Source: Volutella citrinella (Eukaryota; Ascomycota; Sordariomycetes; Hypocreales; Nectriaceae). From it: a stretch of 64,000 nucleotides of DNA. The notes beneath the pieces were generated by a model. The model was not told the DNA's origin. It did no database searches and worked only from the letters and a program-made list of their open reading frames with translations. The stretch lies in contig JAWZSP010000002.1 of assembly GCA_034401135.1 (NCBI GenBank), positions 3,348,001 to 3,412,000 of the forward strand, read 5' to 3'. Of this stretch, positions 1 through 12,696 are shown piece after piece; within the stretch, counting starts at the first letter, position 1, and each line of letters opens with the position of its first letter. A program made the position numbers and the translations under genes.

Positions 1-1622
1 CGACAGAATACGGCACTGTAGCGGCAAATAGAATTCACCCTGCCCGGATCAATATGCACTTTTCTATTCATATGTAGTGTCATAGTCCCTTCTTCTCAAT
101 AGTCCCGTCCGCGCGCTAATGCTGGGCTCTGGAATGTGCCAGGTCGTGCAAAGCGTGATATGACCCTCAGCCGCTGTTTAAAGATGCTTCAGTGTCTGTG
201 TTTTTTAATTAATACAACTGAGTAAATAAAGTGGAAACTATCGCATACTTGTGGCGTGTACACATCGTAACAACGTTGGTCACTCTCATCAGTGCAAATG
301 CCTTGGCCTCAGAGTCCAAATAGAGCATTTCCCTAGAATCCACAAATCTTGAGCATCTTGAGCATTGCTGTTAGGATTCATTTATTAATGGCTATCAATA
401 TTGTACCTGTCTGGCTTCTATATTCAACATGGCTTTGTTTCCACTTTTGTGTTGGTTCTCGGTACATGTTCTTCCCATTTCCAGCCGACGTCCACAATCC
501 GTTCCTCACGCGCCCTAGAGACCGGACCCCATTGAGTCACCTCGAAGACACTAGGGTATCTCTATTCGTATATAAAATTAGGTGCAACTAAATATATTAA
601 ACACTTCCTATAACAATGTCACACACAATGGCTGCCTAGACCTACATCAGTCTATGTAAATAGGAATCGCCGTCTGTAGATGAGAAGCGAGTCAATCACA
701 GCCCAAATGTCGCAAAACTCATCCTCGACAGATGCCCTAATGCATACGAATCGTCCTCTACACGGCTAATACTAGGATGTTGTTTAAATCATTGTCGCAT
801 TGTAAGTATTGTGTATCAGAAAGGAACATGAAAGCTGGCTATCCGATAGAGACAACATAAGCATCAATTGTCTTATTACGTTACAAGATGAACCTGCCAC
901 CCCATTCATCTCTAATTTTGCCAGTATTACGGAGACTCCTTGCCTTCACTGCAACAATAGGCAATTCAAGTCAATAGATGCTGGGAGAAACAGTAATGTG
1001 CTTTGCCCAATGGCATACTATGCGAACATGACAGGCTCCCGTTGTAAGTGAGACAACGACTTATAGCACGAGTATTCGAGGTTTAGATTTGATGCCATGC
1101 AGTGCCGGCATTCTCATTAACAACATTAGACTCAGTCAGCTAGCTTGAGGCTTTGCGCTCATGGTTCCGACAACTGCAGATGTGCGCCGTACTCCAAACG
1201 GTTGATGATGACATCAACGGAGCTATGTGCTTGATCCGTCCCATAGACACGACGACTTTGAGTCCACCTTCACACCCCCCAGAGCAGGTATGAGTCCCGC
1301 AAACAGATGCACCGGGTACCACGTCCTGAACAACAGCTTCCCCCCCACCACGCCAACTACACTCAAGCAGCCGCACCCGGGCGCATAGGGCTCGCCGCAA
1401 CTTGGCGCCGCTGGTGGCCACCATCAAATCCCATGACATGTTGCCCGCATCTGGTTGGGACGGGGCGGCCGGGGGGAGGCACACGGAGGCCATCCCGGGG
1501 ACCGTGCCTGCGGAGAGAGGGGCCCTTCATTTCCGACGGCCGGAGGGCTGCGCCGAACCATGACGAAGCTGCGTCTTGGTCTACGTATTCCCGAGTTTCT
1601 CTCCCTGCTTGTCTGCCCCTCC

Positions 1623-1646
1623 CCCTCCTCCTCCTCCTCCTCCTCC
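1623..1646. repeat. CTC trinucleotide microsatellite
   Basis: About eight consecutive CTC/TCC units lie in intergenic DNA. No coding context is supported. The tract is an ordinary fungal pyrimidine microsatellite. Confidence 0.8.
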
Positions 1647-2268
1647 CCAGCGATGCCGGGCATCAGCAGCCGGCCGATTTCCGTCGGCCGTTGAGTCCGA
1701 TCTGCTGGGGAGGGGAGGGGGGAGGGGTGTCGACTACTAACTTGGCCTTGTCGACCAGCCTAGCTCAGTAGCTCGCGGTCTAAAAGCCAGCCAGGGCCAG
1801 GTGTTAAAGTGCCTGCGTCGAGCAGAACAGATGCTAGCCTCGGAAACGGTCAGCCTTATCTTCATTTTTGGGAGGGGGCGTCGCTTGGTGCTGCTGAACA
1901 TGGTCTTTTTTTCTTTTCTTTTTTTTTTAGTGGCATAGTTGGTGCACGATGGTGGAAGTCGGTTCGACTGAGTGGGTGAGGCCATCAAGAAAAGAACGAC
2001 TCCACGACGACCCACCACTCTGCGTCTTCTCTGATGCTCGCCGTATCGCCGTAAAGCCTAGGCCTCCCGTTTACGTCTGCTGCTTGTCAGTGGGACTCTG
2101 GTGCTCGCAGGCTGTGCACCGCGGCAGCAATTACTGGGATGTCGCCAGGTCAAGAAGGACATCCATGGATTGAAGACAACCCTGAGGCCAAGGCGAGTCT
2201 CAGCCCCCATGCACACACACTCCTTGCGTACGGCTGGATAGCGACAACGCCACCCCAAAACGCCTAGT

Positions 2269-2287
2269 GCTTCTGCTTCTGCTTCTG
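2269..2287. repeat. GCTTCT hexamer repeat
   Basis: Three consecutive GCTTCT units, with a further degenerate copy just downstream near 2293, lie in intergenic DNA. Confidence 0.6.
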
Positions 2288-3971
2288 ATTCCGCTTCTGT
2301 TGCATTGACTGCTCCTCCCCCACACCGAGCCACGACAGGGGGGGGCCTCACTTCTTTTTCTTCCTCCGTATAGGCCCTGTCCTGTCAGCTCGCGTCATCC
2401 CGGCCCCGGGTCCAAGTCCGGCTGCACTCTGCAGTTGTGCGGCTCGACGCGGGGCTGTCCGCCGCGCCGCATGAATCTGGGAGATTGCCTCGCCCGACTC
2501 CCACGGCCCCGCGGCGGAGCCAAGCCACACTCTCTGTATGGCCAGTTAATTAATAATTATCATCTTCTTGTTTCTTTTGTCTGCCCTTTCCCGACATGGA
2601 CTTTCCGTCGGTAACCAGCCAGTCGCCATTGCTGGCTGCCTCTTGTGTCCTCCCACACCTCCACCACAGAATGCTCATGATGGCGGCGAATTCAATCACA
2701 CACACACCCCCCCGCGTAATCCTTTCTAAGTCGTTTTCGTACCCATCCCCGAAGCGATCTGACCAGGCATCATGGAAATCATTATGCCAGTCAAGCCGGG
2801 CTCCGCGTAGACCCAGCCCATATCTTGGCTACTATTACTAGTAATTGCTGCGGTCTTCACATGCACTAGAACAGAACAGACGCCGTTTGCAACCGTCAAG
2901 GTTCAACGCGCTGGCAGCCAGGCAATCCGATCCGTCGGTTCCAGGACGGGCACATCCTTGCCAGGTGGCGTCTATCACTTGCAAGTCAGTCATTGTCATT
3001 CACTCTTTTTGCGTGAAAGTGATAAGAACAGACCGTAGCCCTGCCAGCCCGGCCTCACAAGTCTGGCTTCGACGGCATTCCATGTCCATCACCCAGACTG
3101 ATAGACAGCCCTCTTCTCTAAAAGTCAGCACCCACGCGATAACCTTGCATCGTACGACGCCCATTGAGGACGGGGTGTACGTCCATTGCCACTCAGTCGA
3201 CGCCATTCCCAGCCCGAGCTCCCACCACCACGAGGACCGCGCGCCGGATGCCGCCCCCGTCCAGGAACCAAACACTCTGTGCCTGGGCGCATGACGGAGC
3301 TATTCATCGCGGCCGTTGCGAACCAACCAGAGCGGCCGCGTTCCTGGCCAAACTCTCCGCTCCGCGACTCCCGATGCTTTGGGACGAGACGAGGGGGGGG
3401 TTGATCCCTCCGGGGTCCTTGCTGCCTCAAAGGGGCCCCTGCTACTTCGCCAATCCCATTGCGTGGGCTCGCAGAAGGAAAAAAGAGGGAAAGTACAGGA
3501 AGAGAACAAAGCAACGCCCAATTCATCAGCTGCCCATAGAGGTCGCATGGCCTGGAACGCGTCCCCTCCCTCGACTTCTGCTCTCTCGCCACCCATCTCA
3601 TCAGATGGCTTGCAGATAGCCCCATCTGTTAATTAATAATTCCCTCCCACATGTCGCCTTGCAGCATGGCTGTCCAGTCGCGAGCCTGCAACCGGAGATA
3701 TACTCCTGTGCTCTGCAGCCTGGATGAAATGCACGCCCTCCCCATATCACTTCCTATATCGCTTTTCCCCAGTGAGATCAACGCCTCCATTACGTTCCTG
3801 GTTCCTCACATGTCATACTGGCCCTCACGAGCCACCTCGTCCAAGCTGCAACGGGGCACGTTTCATGCCATCAGTCGGTGCTGCCTAGCGAGTCCCAAGA
3901 CGGACCCTGCATTCGGCCCGGTCTCTCGGTTTCCGTCCCAGGCACAAGCGACTTGTGAGGGAGAAAACACA

Positions 3972-3999
3972 CAGAGAGAGAGGAGAGAGAGGAGAGAGA
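3972..3999. repeat. GA-rich microsatellite
   Basis: An imperfect (AG)n tract is interrupted by GG every 8-10 bases. It lies in intergenic DNA with no gene assigned. Confidence 0.75.
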
Positions 4000-4760
4000 C
4001 TGGTTTAACTTGAAAATTGATGCTTTGCAATTGTATCTATCCCATTTTTCCCTGTCCCTCCCATTCTGTGAGCTGCCCAGCAGCGACATACATGTTCCTC
4101 ATTCGTTCATTCAGAGCTTCCGTTGGGGAATAACTAAAACTAGACTATCTATCTAATAACACACAATTCCAATCCACACCACAAACCAACGCCTGGGTAT
4201 CCGTATCCATTCGGTAAAAATGAGCAGATGTACACGCCATGCCACTGGGCCAGACAGAGCCATCAAATGCTAGGCGAGGCCCATCCGGGGGCCAGCCAGC
4301 CTTTTTTTTTTTGGTCCCTTGTCGTATCCCAGCGCCATGGCCTCCATCCAAAACACCCAACCATTGACATCAGGCTTCATGCGAGAAGCCCGGATCCATG
4401 GGTAGCTGGAGCGCCGCTCTTTTCTTTTTTCGTTTTCTGTCCCTGCCAACTCGAAAAAGCAATGAACCAATCGAAACAAAGCGTTGCGAATAAAAAGAAG
4501 AAACATTCGTGGGGCGCCAATCGAGGGCCAGACTGTGTGTATATGTGTGTGCCTGGGCCGTCGCCTTTGCGGCCCAGGTATCAAGCATTCATCCTTGCCT
4601 CATCCTTTCATGACAAAATGAGTGAGATTATGCCATTCGCGACCCAGCGTGTGAATGGCCGGTATTAATGAGGGTGACCGTATAAACAGAGGGTGCTGAA
4701 AAAAAAAATGGAAAAAAAGAAACAAAAAGAGAGTAAATAAATAACCAAAAGAGACGTTGA

Positions 4761-6723
4761 TTAAATCATGTTGGGAAAGACTTCGTTGGCTGTCATCAAA
4801 GTCCCCGCGGTGGGGCTCATAGTGCACAGTCCCTGCGTCACCAACGCCATCTGGTGTGGTTGGGGGTGCGAGGTGATTTGCGACATCGACGCTGGCCGAG
4901 GCGTCGTGGAAACGGCCATCGAGGTTGGGCCCAGTTGCGGCGTCGAGGGTTGCGACTCCGTCTTGGGCTTGGCAATTGTTGGCGTGGCAGTGGCTCGGGA
5001 CTGGTTGGTCTCTCGCCGCCGCTTAGGTGTGTCCTTGATCTTAAGGTGTGTGTGGCACTATACGATTTCTTGTTAGCCTCTTTTGGTCGAGTATCGATTG
5101 ATTCATCAGCCGCGGGCCAGTGCTTACCTTGTATGCGTGTCGGAACCAGGTGGTTCCCTTCTTCTTGCTGCTCACCAGAGCGATCCACTCGTTGCAGCTG
5201 CCGCAGAGACCCTCCCAGACGTCCGGGTTGCCGTCCATGCGTCGCTTCTGCTCGGGCTCTTGGAACGAGCTTCCAGTCGCGGCGCTGATGCCATGGGTGA
5301 ATGACTTGTCGTACCAGAATGCCGAGTTCTTGAGCACTAGCCACCTGCCGGGCTTGCAGATGCCGCACCAGCCCTCTCGCTTGTTGCCGTGTCCTCGCAC
5401 CCATCTCGGGGTATACAAGTCCCCTTCGAATCTCAGCTCTTGTTCCCGCGGGATGAGGTCAGGGTCGGAAGGGTTCATGTCCTCGGGGGGAGGAGGAATC
5501 TGCTCCTCCTGCAGCGCAGCGTACAAGTCCGGGGGGTCCGACAGGTTGGTGTAGTGCCCGTGCAGAGCGTGGGGGTCGGCGTTGCTCTGGAGCATGCGGA
5601 AGAGGCCATGGGATAGGAGAGGAGCCGGCATATCGAAATGGGCAGCGTCGGGGTGCCACAGCTGCGAAGGCACCTGCGAAGGCACCTGTGAGGGTAGTGC
5701 AGGGAGCATGCTGTTCCTGCCAAAGGGAGGCGTGCTGGTCAGAATGAACGGGGCCTGCTGAATAGCCTGGAGGTTGCCGTAGTTGAGAGGGAGGGTGTTG
5801 CCGACACTGGGCGAGGAGTGGCCGGAGCACATGTGCTGCTGGTGGTGGGCACTGAAGGCATCGGGGCAGGCGTTGTAGACGAACGGGGCTGGCTTTCGGC
5901 TGTTGGCTGTACCGTAAGTGCCGGTAGACCACCTCTTGAGCCTGGGGCCGTCCATGCTGTACGGGGCGGATCGGTGGCCTGGTCGAGGAGAGGGAGACGC
6001 GCCACGACCACGGCTCTGGGTTCTAACGAGATCGGTGCGAGATTGAACTGACATGCGAGGTGAGGCGACGGGAGAGAGCTGGGTAGAAGACATCATGGAG
6101 GTGCGGTTTGAGGGGGGCGGGTAGTCAGAGCTGAAAGAGGGGGCTTCAGAGAGGGCCGTTGAGAAGTCGTCACAGGATGTCATCTCTGAGAGCACCCCGG
6201 AGGTTGACATGGAGAACTCGGATCCGGACATGCGACGAGGCTTGAGACAGCCATCGTAAACCATGAGATCTTCCTCTGGGACCTGGCCCTGGTGCTGAAG
6301 GTCGAGGACCGGGATGGCATCATCGGTTGTGAGCGCCTGGCCAATGCCCATACCCAGGTCTTGGTCGAAGGCACTCATGTGAAAGTGGTCGTCGACAGGC
6401 TTCTCCGTCCACATGGCTATCTAGGCATTAGCAGGGTGGTGAAGGAAGGGGAAGGCTAGCGTCGTCTTACCTCCTTCGAAGGATGCGGGAGGGCAGAAGT
6501 CCTGGTGCATGGAAATTGGGCGCGACATGGCTTCGCTGGGCGTCTGCTGAAGAGAGATGGATGAGGTGTCCCAAGACTGGATGGATGCGAAGTCCTCGGA
6601 GGCAGAAAAGTTGAAGCCATCGTAGATACCGGTAGGTCGAGCCCGGCGCTGGGTGGTAGGCGTAGACCACATCTGCTGCGGAGATGACATTGTCTCGCCG
6701 TCGGCGAAATCAGTTCCGTTCAT
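4761..6723 (-). CDS. Rua1-domain transcription regulator
   Basis: Putative transcription factor with the Rua1 C-terminal domain (formerly DUF4451), named after the Ustilago ustilagic-acid regulator. I join three exons: 6723-6471, 6416-5128 and 5057-4761, giving 612 aa. Introns are 54 and 70 nt with GTAAG donors and GCTAATG or GCTAACA branch sites. Residues 1-410 are low-complexity, rich in Ser, Pro and Gln. Residues about 415-525 form the conserved domain with DLYTPRWVRGHG and paired cysteines C435/C438 and C489/C492. Splicing of exon 3 completes a CHTH motif (C515, H516, H518) followed by a basic KRRRE stretch, which supports zinc binding and nuclear location. The tail after about residue 530 is unstructured. 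The start is the first plausible ATG; in-frame coding-like sequence upstream of it leaves an extra 5' exon possible. Target genes cannot be read from the sequence. Confidence 0.88.
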
Positions 6724-9700
6724 GACGAGCGGCGTTGACTTTGATGCTTCGGGGCTGCTGAAAGTGAAGGTTGGTGTATCGAATGGCTGTTCTTGACTGT
6801 GAGGGTGAGATGTGTAAGTCGATGTTGGCAAGTACAAAGCGAAGGACAGTGGGCAGTGAGTGGGTGGGTGGCCTACAACAATGTGTGACCAGTATCCATA
6901 ACTATGGGATTCAAGCCAAGGGAGCGGGAGGTAATCTATAATAACCGGAATGGGAGATCTGTACGGCAAGGGCCAGGCGCACATCAGCATGATTCCACGG
7001 GGGAGGCGGCCGAGGTGAGGGAAGGCTAGGGCGGTTTGCAGCGCAAGGTCCACATTCGTATCTAGCTGGATCTTCGGAAGTGCCGCGGGACCTCTGACAT
7101 ACCTGGTCGACTAAGGCCGCAATGGCCAACTGTGAAGTGGGAATAATTTCCGGGCCGCCAACATGCGCTGTGATGGATAGGTGAGGAACGCGTCGAATTT
7201 TTCAGCGCAGTCCGGGACTGGGGGTGGGCTGTGGATGGCCAAGTTGAGAGGGGGATCTCTTCCCGCGAATGATGGTGGTGGGGGAGCGAGCGAGGACTGG
7301 GATGGGCCAGCAAAGAAACGACAGGAAGCCAAAGCGGCAAGTTGGGCTATAGAAGCACGTCGGTATGTCGAAAAATTGCGGCCAAGGCAAAGTAAAAAGC
7401 GGCCAGACGGCTCGAGGGGGGTGCGTTGGACACGAGAGCCTGCTCGAGCGGTATTATAGATCAGAGGCGGTTGGTTGGTGAGAGAGAGGCGTCAAAGGAA
7501 CGACTGTAGATCGGACAAACAGGAAGTACTTCGTAAGGAGCGTATGCGGGTGAGGACGCGCAGAGGGAGCAAGAGAAGATAGTTGGAGGGGCGGAGCCGG
7601 ACCCTAGAGGTATAAAAGAAGACGTGTATCTTGAATAGAAAGCATCATCCTTGGTGAGAAGGCCGCCGACTCCAAACAGGGGAACCGGTATGGGGGGGCC
7701 CGAGGGAGGGGGTTCTGGCTGCTGCCCAGTATCATCGCTGAGACTGATCTGTGCGAACTGATACTGTCTGTTGTCACTGATGGGTGTGTGGCAGAAGGCT
7801 GAGCCAGCGCAACATGGAGGAGGGGACAAGGCTAGGGTGCGAGTAGTATGTTCATCGATGAGGTGGTCATGGACGATGCCCTCCCTGCTCTGGTGACTGG
7901 GGGCAAATGACAAGGACAGGCCCCAGACAGACTCAAGTCCGGGACTAGACAGACGGGGAGGTACAGCAGGGCTAGGTGGACACTGGACAGCCTCCGCTCT
8001 TGTGGGCGGCCGTGCCTGACTAGCTTGGGCGATTAGCATCGGTAGATTCGTACATGCTGCGTCGTAGGTGCCGGCCCCGATCGACTACCCAACGGGCGAG
8101 GTGCGAGTGGTGGCGGGTGGTCGAGAGGAAAATGAGGTGCGGCGAAAGTGTCGCGGGCGGGCATCGTGGCGACGGATCGCATCACCACCGACAGCCATTG
8201 ACGGCCGCGGAGGTGCGAGGTCATCGCCGAGGGGTTCTCTCTGGCCAGTGCACTGCCCACTCGGACTGCACGACAGAACCTGGGCGGAGCCCGTGGCTTG
8301 TCTCATGAGCCGTTGAAGAAAGCAGACGGACGCCTGTTGTCCTGTGTTGGACTGGGGAGAGCCAGGTGCGCCGGTGGGCGGGCGTGTGAGCGCACCGGAA
8401 AGTTGGGCAACAGGGGCGTGTGCGGTCGTCCATCGTCGCACACGCAGAGGCAGGTGAGTGTGAGGCACAGGAGCCCGCGTCAGTAAGGTGGGTAGTGACG
8501 CTCCTGGGGCTGGTGACAGTATCGTAGCGTCCATAGGGCCACGCCCCCCCTTGAGCCTTGGCTTGCTTGGGGGGGAGCTTCACGGTCCGAAGCTCCCCCT
8601 GCCCTGGACGACTCGGCCGTAGCGTAGCGCAAGGCGCCGCCTCAACCCGACGCCCCCCGCCAGCCAGCGCAGTCGCACAATCCCAAGAGCGAGCGAGCTA
8701 GGGCAGGGGACGACAGACGCTGAAGCGCTTCTATTTTCCGCCACAGTCGAAACCGCTAGCGGCTGGGTCTCACAAGCCCAGGCCATCGTCGGTGGGCAGA
8801 CTGCTGACGCTGGACGGACCATTGGGGGATTCCAGGGCGCCCCCCCGGATGAGGCGCCGTTTTGGGTTGCCCAGAGGAGGTGCCAGGCCAAGGGAGTGTC
8901 CCGGAATCGCCATGGGAAATGCAATGACCACGATGAGCAAATAGACGGCACAACGTCGTTCGACGAAGGGTGCCCGTACGGAGATTTCCTGACTGGCGAA
9001 CTGTAGGAGCTGTTTCCGAGCATGTCCCCCCACACGTATACGCACGAAAGCACGAGCTTGAGCGCATCGCGACCCATGCTGTGCCGTGTATATACTGCTG
9101 CCGTATGTATGTGTTCGGGGCCGCTCTGCAGGAGCCCTCTCATTCGCAGTGACCGTGTGCCGAGGGATTCCTTAGCGAGAACCTGAGGCGAACGGCGGCC
9201 AAGGTGGTGACCGTAGACTAACGGCGGTCACCGTCAGCATCAACTCGTGCGCGGGTAGCGTGGCGCGGCAGCGATCATCACTACAGGCGTCAGGTCAGTC
9301 GTCGCGGGTTTTAGTCCGTTACACAGTAGTACAGTCCGTCCGGCAGAGGCAGGGCCAGTTGGCATCACAGCGCGGCGCCTGCGACTCAACGGCACAGCAA
9401 CCGTCGACGACGAGTCTCGACTACACGGTGAGCGTGATGTGGCTGGCTCCATCAACATCATCGGCAAGCAAACAAGCAGACCGCGTCCGGCCACCGCTCG
9501 AGCAGCAGGAAACACGTAGGACCAGGTAATATCAGGTGCCTAGTAATGGAAAGGCTGGCTAGCGTGCAGCGAGCCACGACGCTCTGTTTGTGAGTCACGG
9601 TTGTCACTCTCGCTGCCCATCAATCGTGCCATCCAATTGCTATTCGCAACCAAGAAATGCCGTCCTTGTTTTACCAAAAGGACGCCAGGCCGATGCCCAG

Positions 9701-11976
9701 CAAAACAGTGGAGGCGGTGGAGGGTATATTCCAAAACAGCATATAGCCCCGACTCCGTACACCGGCCAGTCAATTCCCGTCTGCCTGCGTGCGTGTGTGC
9801 GTGCGTTGCTGTTGGCGGCGTCGTCTCACGCGGGGCGGTTTGGCGTCAACGGCAGTGCAGAGAGGTTCTGCAAGTGGGTTGGTTTGGCTGGCAAGAGTCG
9901 GTTGGGCTTGTTTTGGCTGGTGGGCGCAGCACGTTTGAGGTTGGCCAGGACCCCATCGGGCCGCGGCCTGTGATTGGGCCCCAGATCGGGCCAACGGGGG
10001 ATCCCTGGGACGGTGCGGGAGCTAGTGGCCCTCCCAGCCCGCCTCAGGCCTGTTTAAGCCTAGAGGCGCCGCGTCGCACCCTCTGATTGGTTTCTCTGCT
10101 CAGCGGCTCTCGGGCAGACCAGGGCTTGTCACAGGGGCTCCCACCCCGCGGTGTCTCAGATCTGTCGCAAGCCCAGGAATCCAGGATACCAAGAATACCC
10201 CATATTAATAGCACCAAGACTGTTGTCGTCCACTTGCAGCTGTCCACCGTTTTCCAGGGAGCGCAACTGTTGCGTGAGGCCCTGCAAGTGCCCCCCAAGA
10301 GCCCACTATAGCCCACTGAAAACCAGCCCCCACGACCACTGAAATCGACCTGGGATGGCCCTGGTGCTGCCGGTACTCCAGCCCGGGTGCTGGCTGGTAG
10401 CCTGGTTCAGGTGGGTGCCCGCATTTGCTCCACTCGGAGCCTGCCAGCGATGAACACGTCAATCGCCCATCAACACCAAGCCGCTCTCCGGCTGCGTAGC
10501 CTCGCCGTCAGCTAACTCAACTTGAACTAAGCTCGCCTTGCCATCCAGCGTCTTCCCTGCCATGGCCACACATCTTCGCAACACAAGCCCGCTGTTCTCT
10601 TTGCCTCCTTCAGCTTCCTACGTGTGGCTGGCGGGGGGACGCGGCGTTGCAACGACGACGCGGTGTAGATGAGCCCATCGGCTTCGTCTCCCTCAGCCAC
10701 ATCGTGCAAAGTGACTGCCGGATCCGCGACCGACAGAGAACCGTTACATCGTGCTATCACCTTTTCTTTTGCCTCATCTCAGCTGTCTCGAAAGCCCAGC
10801 TTGTTTGCTAGTTTCGGCCCTCAGCGGAGTCTGCGCTGGCGGGCACCCAAAGCAACGAGCATTCACGCCCGACATCCATCGGCGTCTGCTCTCTGGCGTC
10901 CAGCTGATTCCATAGGCCACCGGTAAACTGACTGGTAACGCGTCATGTTGACCGTCTGCGCACGTTCTGATTCCGCATGTCCAGCTGGTTCCATCTGCTT
11001 CCCCCTCCCCCCCAAAGTGACATGGCATGGCCGTAACCCATCCGTTCACAACTCTTGCTTTTCAGTGTGCGTCCCAGCAGGATGAACCTGCCGCTTACTC
11101 AACTGGCTACATCCACCAAGTGATAAGCTGGTGAGACTGCTTCCTGGGCCTCTCCTAGGCAGAGGCCCTGGGTAAAGCTGCTTTCAGGGCTTGCGGTATC
11201 TTTGTTGGTGTAACATGTAAGGTAGGTAGTTACAGCAAAGCCGTGACGTACCTTAGTGAGTCTTGTTGCTGCCCGTTCAACCGAACCCACTGCCCAAAAT
11301 CAAGTCATTTGGACGCATGTAACCTGCGGCCGCCAGCCTCACGCTGTACGTATGAGACGGTTCGAGTTCTCCCTCCAAGACGGAGACGGGTCGCGCCTCT
11401 CGTATCAGCCAGGGCACAAACGGATGAGCCTCTCGCACTGGCGTTGCCGTTGTCCTTGCTCAGCTGTTCTTCTTCCACCAGTGTTCGATGACTTGTTCTG
11501 TGGGGCCGGCAAGGCCGTTATGCTAGGGGTCTGAGAGGGCCCCATGGGCCCATGGCAAGTCTGTGCTCGTCTGTGCCCTGTTCAAGTCTTCACACTGGCG
11601 ACAAGATTGCCGGGTTTGGACCGGCTAGCTCTGCCTCACGTCCCATCGCTTACAGTGATTGCTTGTTCAGAATTCAGCATTCAAAAGTCGGGCGCCATGA
11701 GCCAATGGCGGTTGGTTTTGCACCCCGCAGAGATCGCCGCGTGCCATCCAATGCTCCTCGAAGGGTTTCAACTCGAGCTTTGACGATTATTGTCCTATTT
11801 CATCCCAGTTTGTTTCTGGAAATAGAGCTTCCCAAGCGTTGATAATATCGGACGTAAGCGAAAACCGCGGTCGCTAGATTACAAGGAAAGAAAGGGACCC
11901 AGTGATGTTTGTTAGGTACCCTACGCAGTTCAGTAAGCTCGATGATTCGGCCGGAGAAGTTCCTTCTCGGACACGC
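6724..11976. other. Long non-coding region upstream of the Rua1-like gene
   Basis: About 5.2 kb separates the Rua1-like gene from the next gene, which is also on the minus strand. I find no gene in it. Minus-strand signals close to the CDS include a CACAG acceptor at 6797-6801 and a consensus GTATGT donor near 7100, consistent with a spliced 5' leader. Frames at 7461-8039 and 8580-9143 (minus) reach 187-192 codons, but I see no domain or splice partners in them. The right end should contain the 3' UTR of the proline-rich gene. Confidence 0.55.
7111..7164 (-). other. Possible upstream ORF in the Rua1-like leader
   Basis: An ATG at 7164 opens a 17-codon frame ending at TAG just before a consensus GTATGT donor near 7100. 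If the leader is transcribed from upstream and spliced to the acceptor near 6797, this would be an upstream ORF that could modulate translation of the regulator. The transcription start is unknown, so this is inference. Confidence 0.25.
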
Positions 11977-12696
11977 CTAATCCTTGTTGATCCTCTTCCA
12001 TACCTCGTTCTCCGCTGCCGCGAGGCTCTCCCCGGCGGATGCCGCCCATTTCTTGGCCGCTCCCCAAACCCCCTCGTCATCGTTGTTGATGCCTGGAAGC
12101 GACATTCTCCTGGAGCCTTCTGCAACGGAGGCTTCATGGGCTGCGCGTTGGGAGACGGAGAACTCTGAAGCATGGATGTTCTGGTAGTATCCTGGCGGAT
12201 GTGAGATGTCGTTTCCCACACCTCCCTCACGCAGTGAGGTCGGACCTGGACGCAGTTGTGTCTGTGACGTCGTAGTATAGCACCCTGGGGCCCGTTCCGA
12301 TCCGCCATACAGCGCGTAGGACATCTGGGGAGGCATGGGCATCTGCGCCGGCCTGGCTTGTGCAGTCTGTTGTGCCTCGTCGGCTTTGGGAGGCGGTGCC
12401 CAATGGTTGGGCGGAGTTGGCACAGCTCCTGGCTGAGGAGCTGGCGGTCCTGCGACTACATGCTTCTTGGTGGGAGTCGGCTGGAAAGTGGTAGGCGGTG
12501 AAAGAATGCCCGTTGACGTGGGCAGTGAGGTGCGCGCCCCCGGCTGTGCAGCTGGATAGCTGCTATTGTCGGACGTGCTGACTTGATGTGGCTGTCTTGA
12601 CGGAGACTGGTCAGCAGGGCCGGCAGTCTGAGGAGTGGTGCCCGAGGCCTTGGCTGCGTTGATCGGGCTCGATGTATGGATGGGTATGGGCGGCAT
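11977..12696 (-). CDS. Proline-rich hypothetical protein with conserved-looking C-terminal helix
   Basis: Single-exon frame of 239 aa; I do not recognise the family. The first 170 residues are low-complexity, rich in Pro, Ala, Ser, Thr and Gln, with proline-rich stretches such as PTPPNHWAPPPK. The C-terminal about 35 residues differ: an acidic DDEGVW lead-in is followed by an alternating charged and hydrophobic segment (GAAKKWAASAGESLAAAENE, then VWKRINKD) that should form an amphipathic helix, possibly a membrane- or partner-binding tail. There is no signal peptide and no transmembrane segment. The ATG at 12696 is the first in the frame after non-coding-like sequence. The ordered C-terminus makes chance unlikely, but the function is unknown. 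Confidence 0.7.
   Translation of the reverse strand: MPPIPIHTSSPINAAKASGTTPQTAGPADQSPSRQPHQVSTSDNSSYPAAQPGARTSLPTSTGILSPPTTFQPTPTKKHVVAGPPAPQPGAVPTPPNHWAPPPKADEAQQTAQARPAQMPMPPQMSYALYGGSERAPGCYTTTSQTQLRPGPTSLREGGVGNDISHPPGYYQNIHASEFSVSQRAAHEASVAEGSRRMSLPGINNDDEGVWGAAKKWAASAGESLAAAENEVWKRINKD

Larger units (their letters stand above)
1..4760. other. Gene-free stretch at the left edge
   Basis: No open frame here has coding-like composition, splice-compatible continuation or a recognisable domain. The first roughly 1.1 kb is visibly richer in A+T than the rest of the window and full of stops in every frame. From about 1.2 kb onward the DNA is GC-rich with simple-sequence tracts. The right end lies downstream of the minus-strand Rua1-like gene, so it should hold that gene's 3' UTR. 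Short frames of 70-170 codons overlap each other on both strands and look like chance. Confidence 0.6.

Noticed and set aside
7461..8039. 192-codon minus-strand frame in the Rua1-like upstream region
   Set aside because: No domain, no splice continuity and skewed Pro/Ser content typical of random GC-rich DNA.
8580..9143. 187-codon minus-strand frame
   Set aside because: Overlaps other frames of similar length on the same strand; no recognisable sequence.
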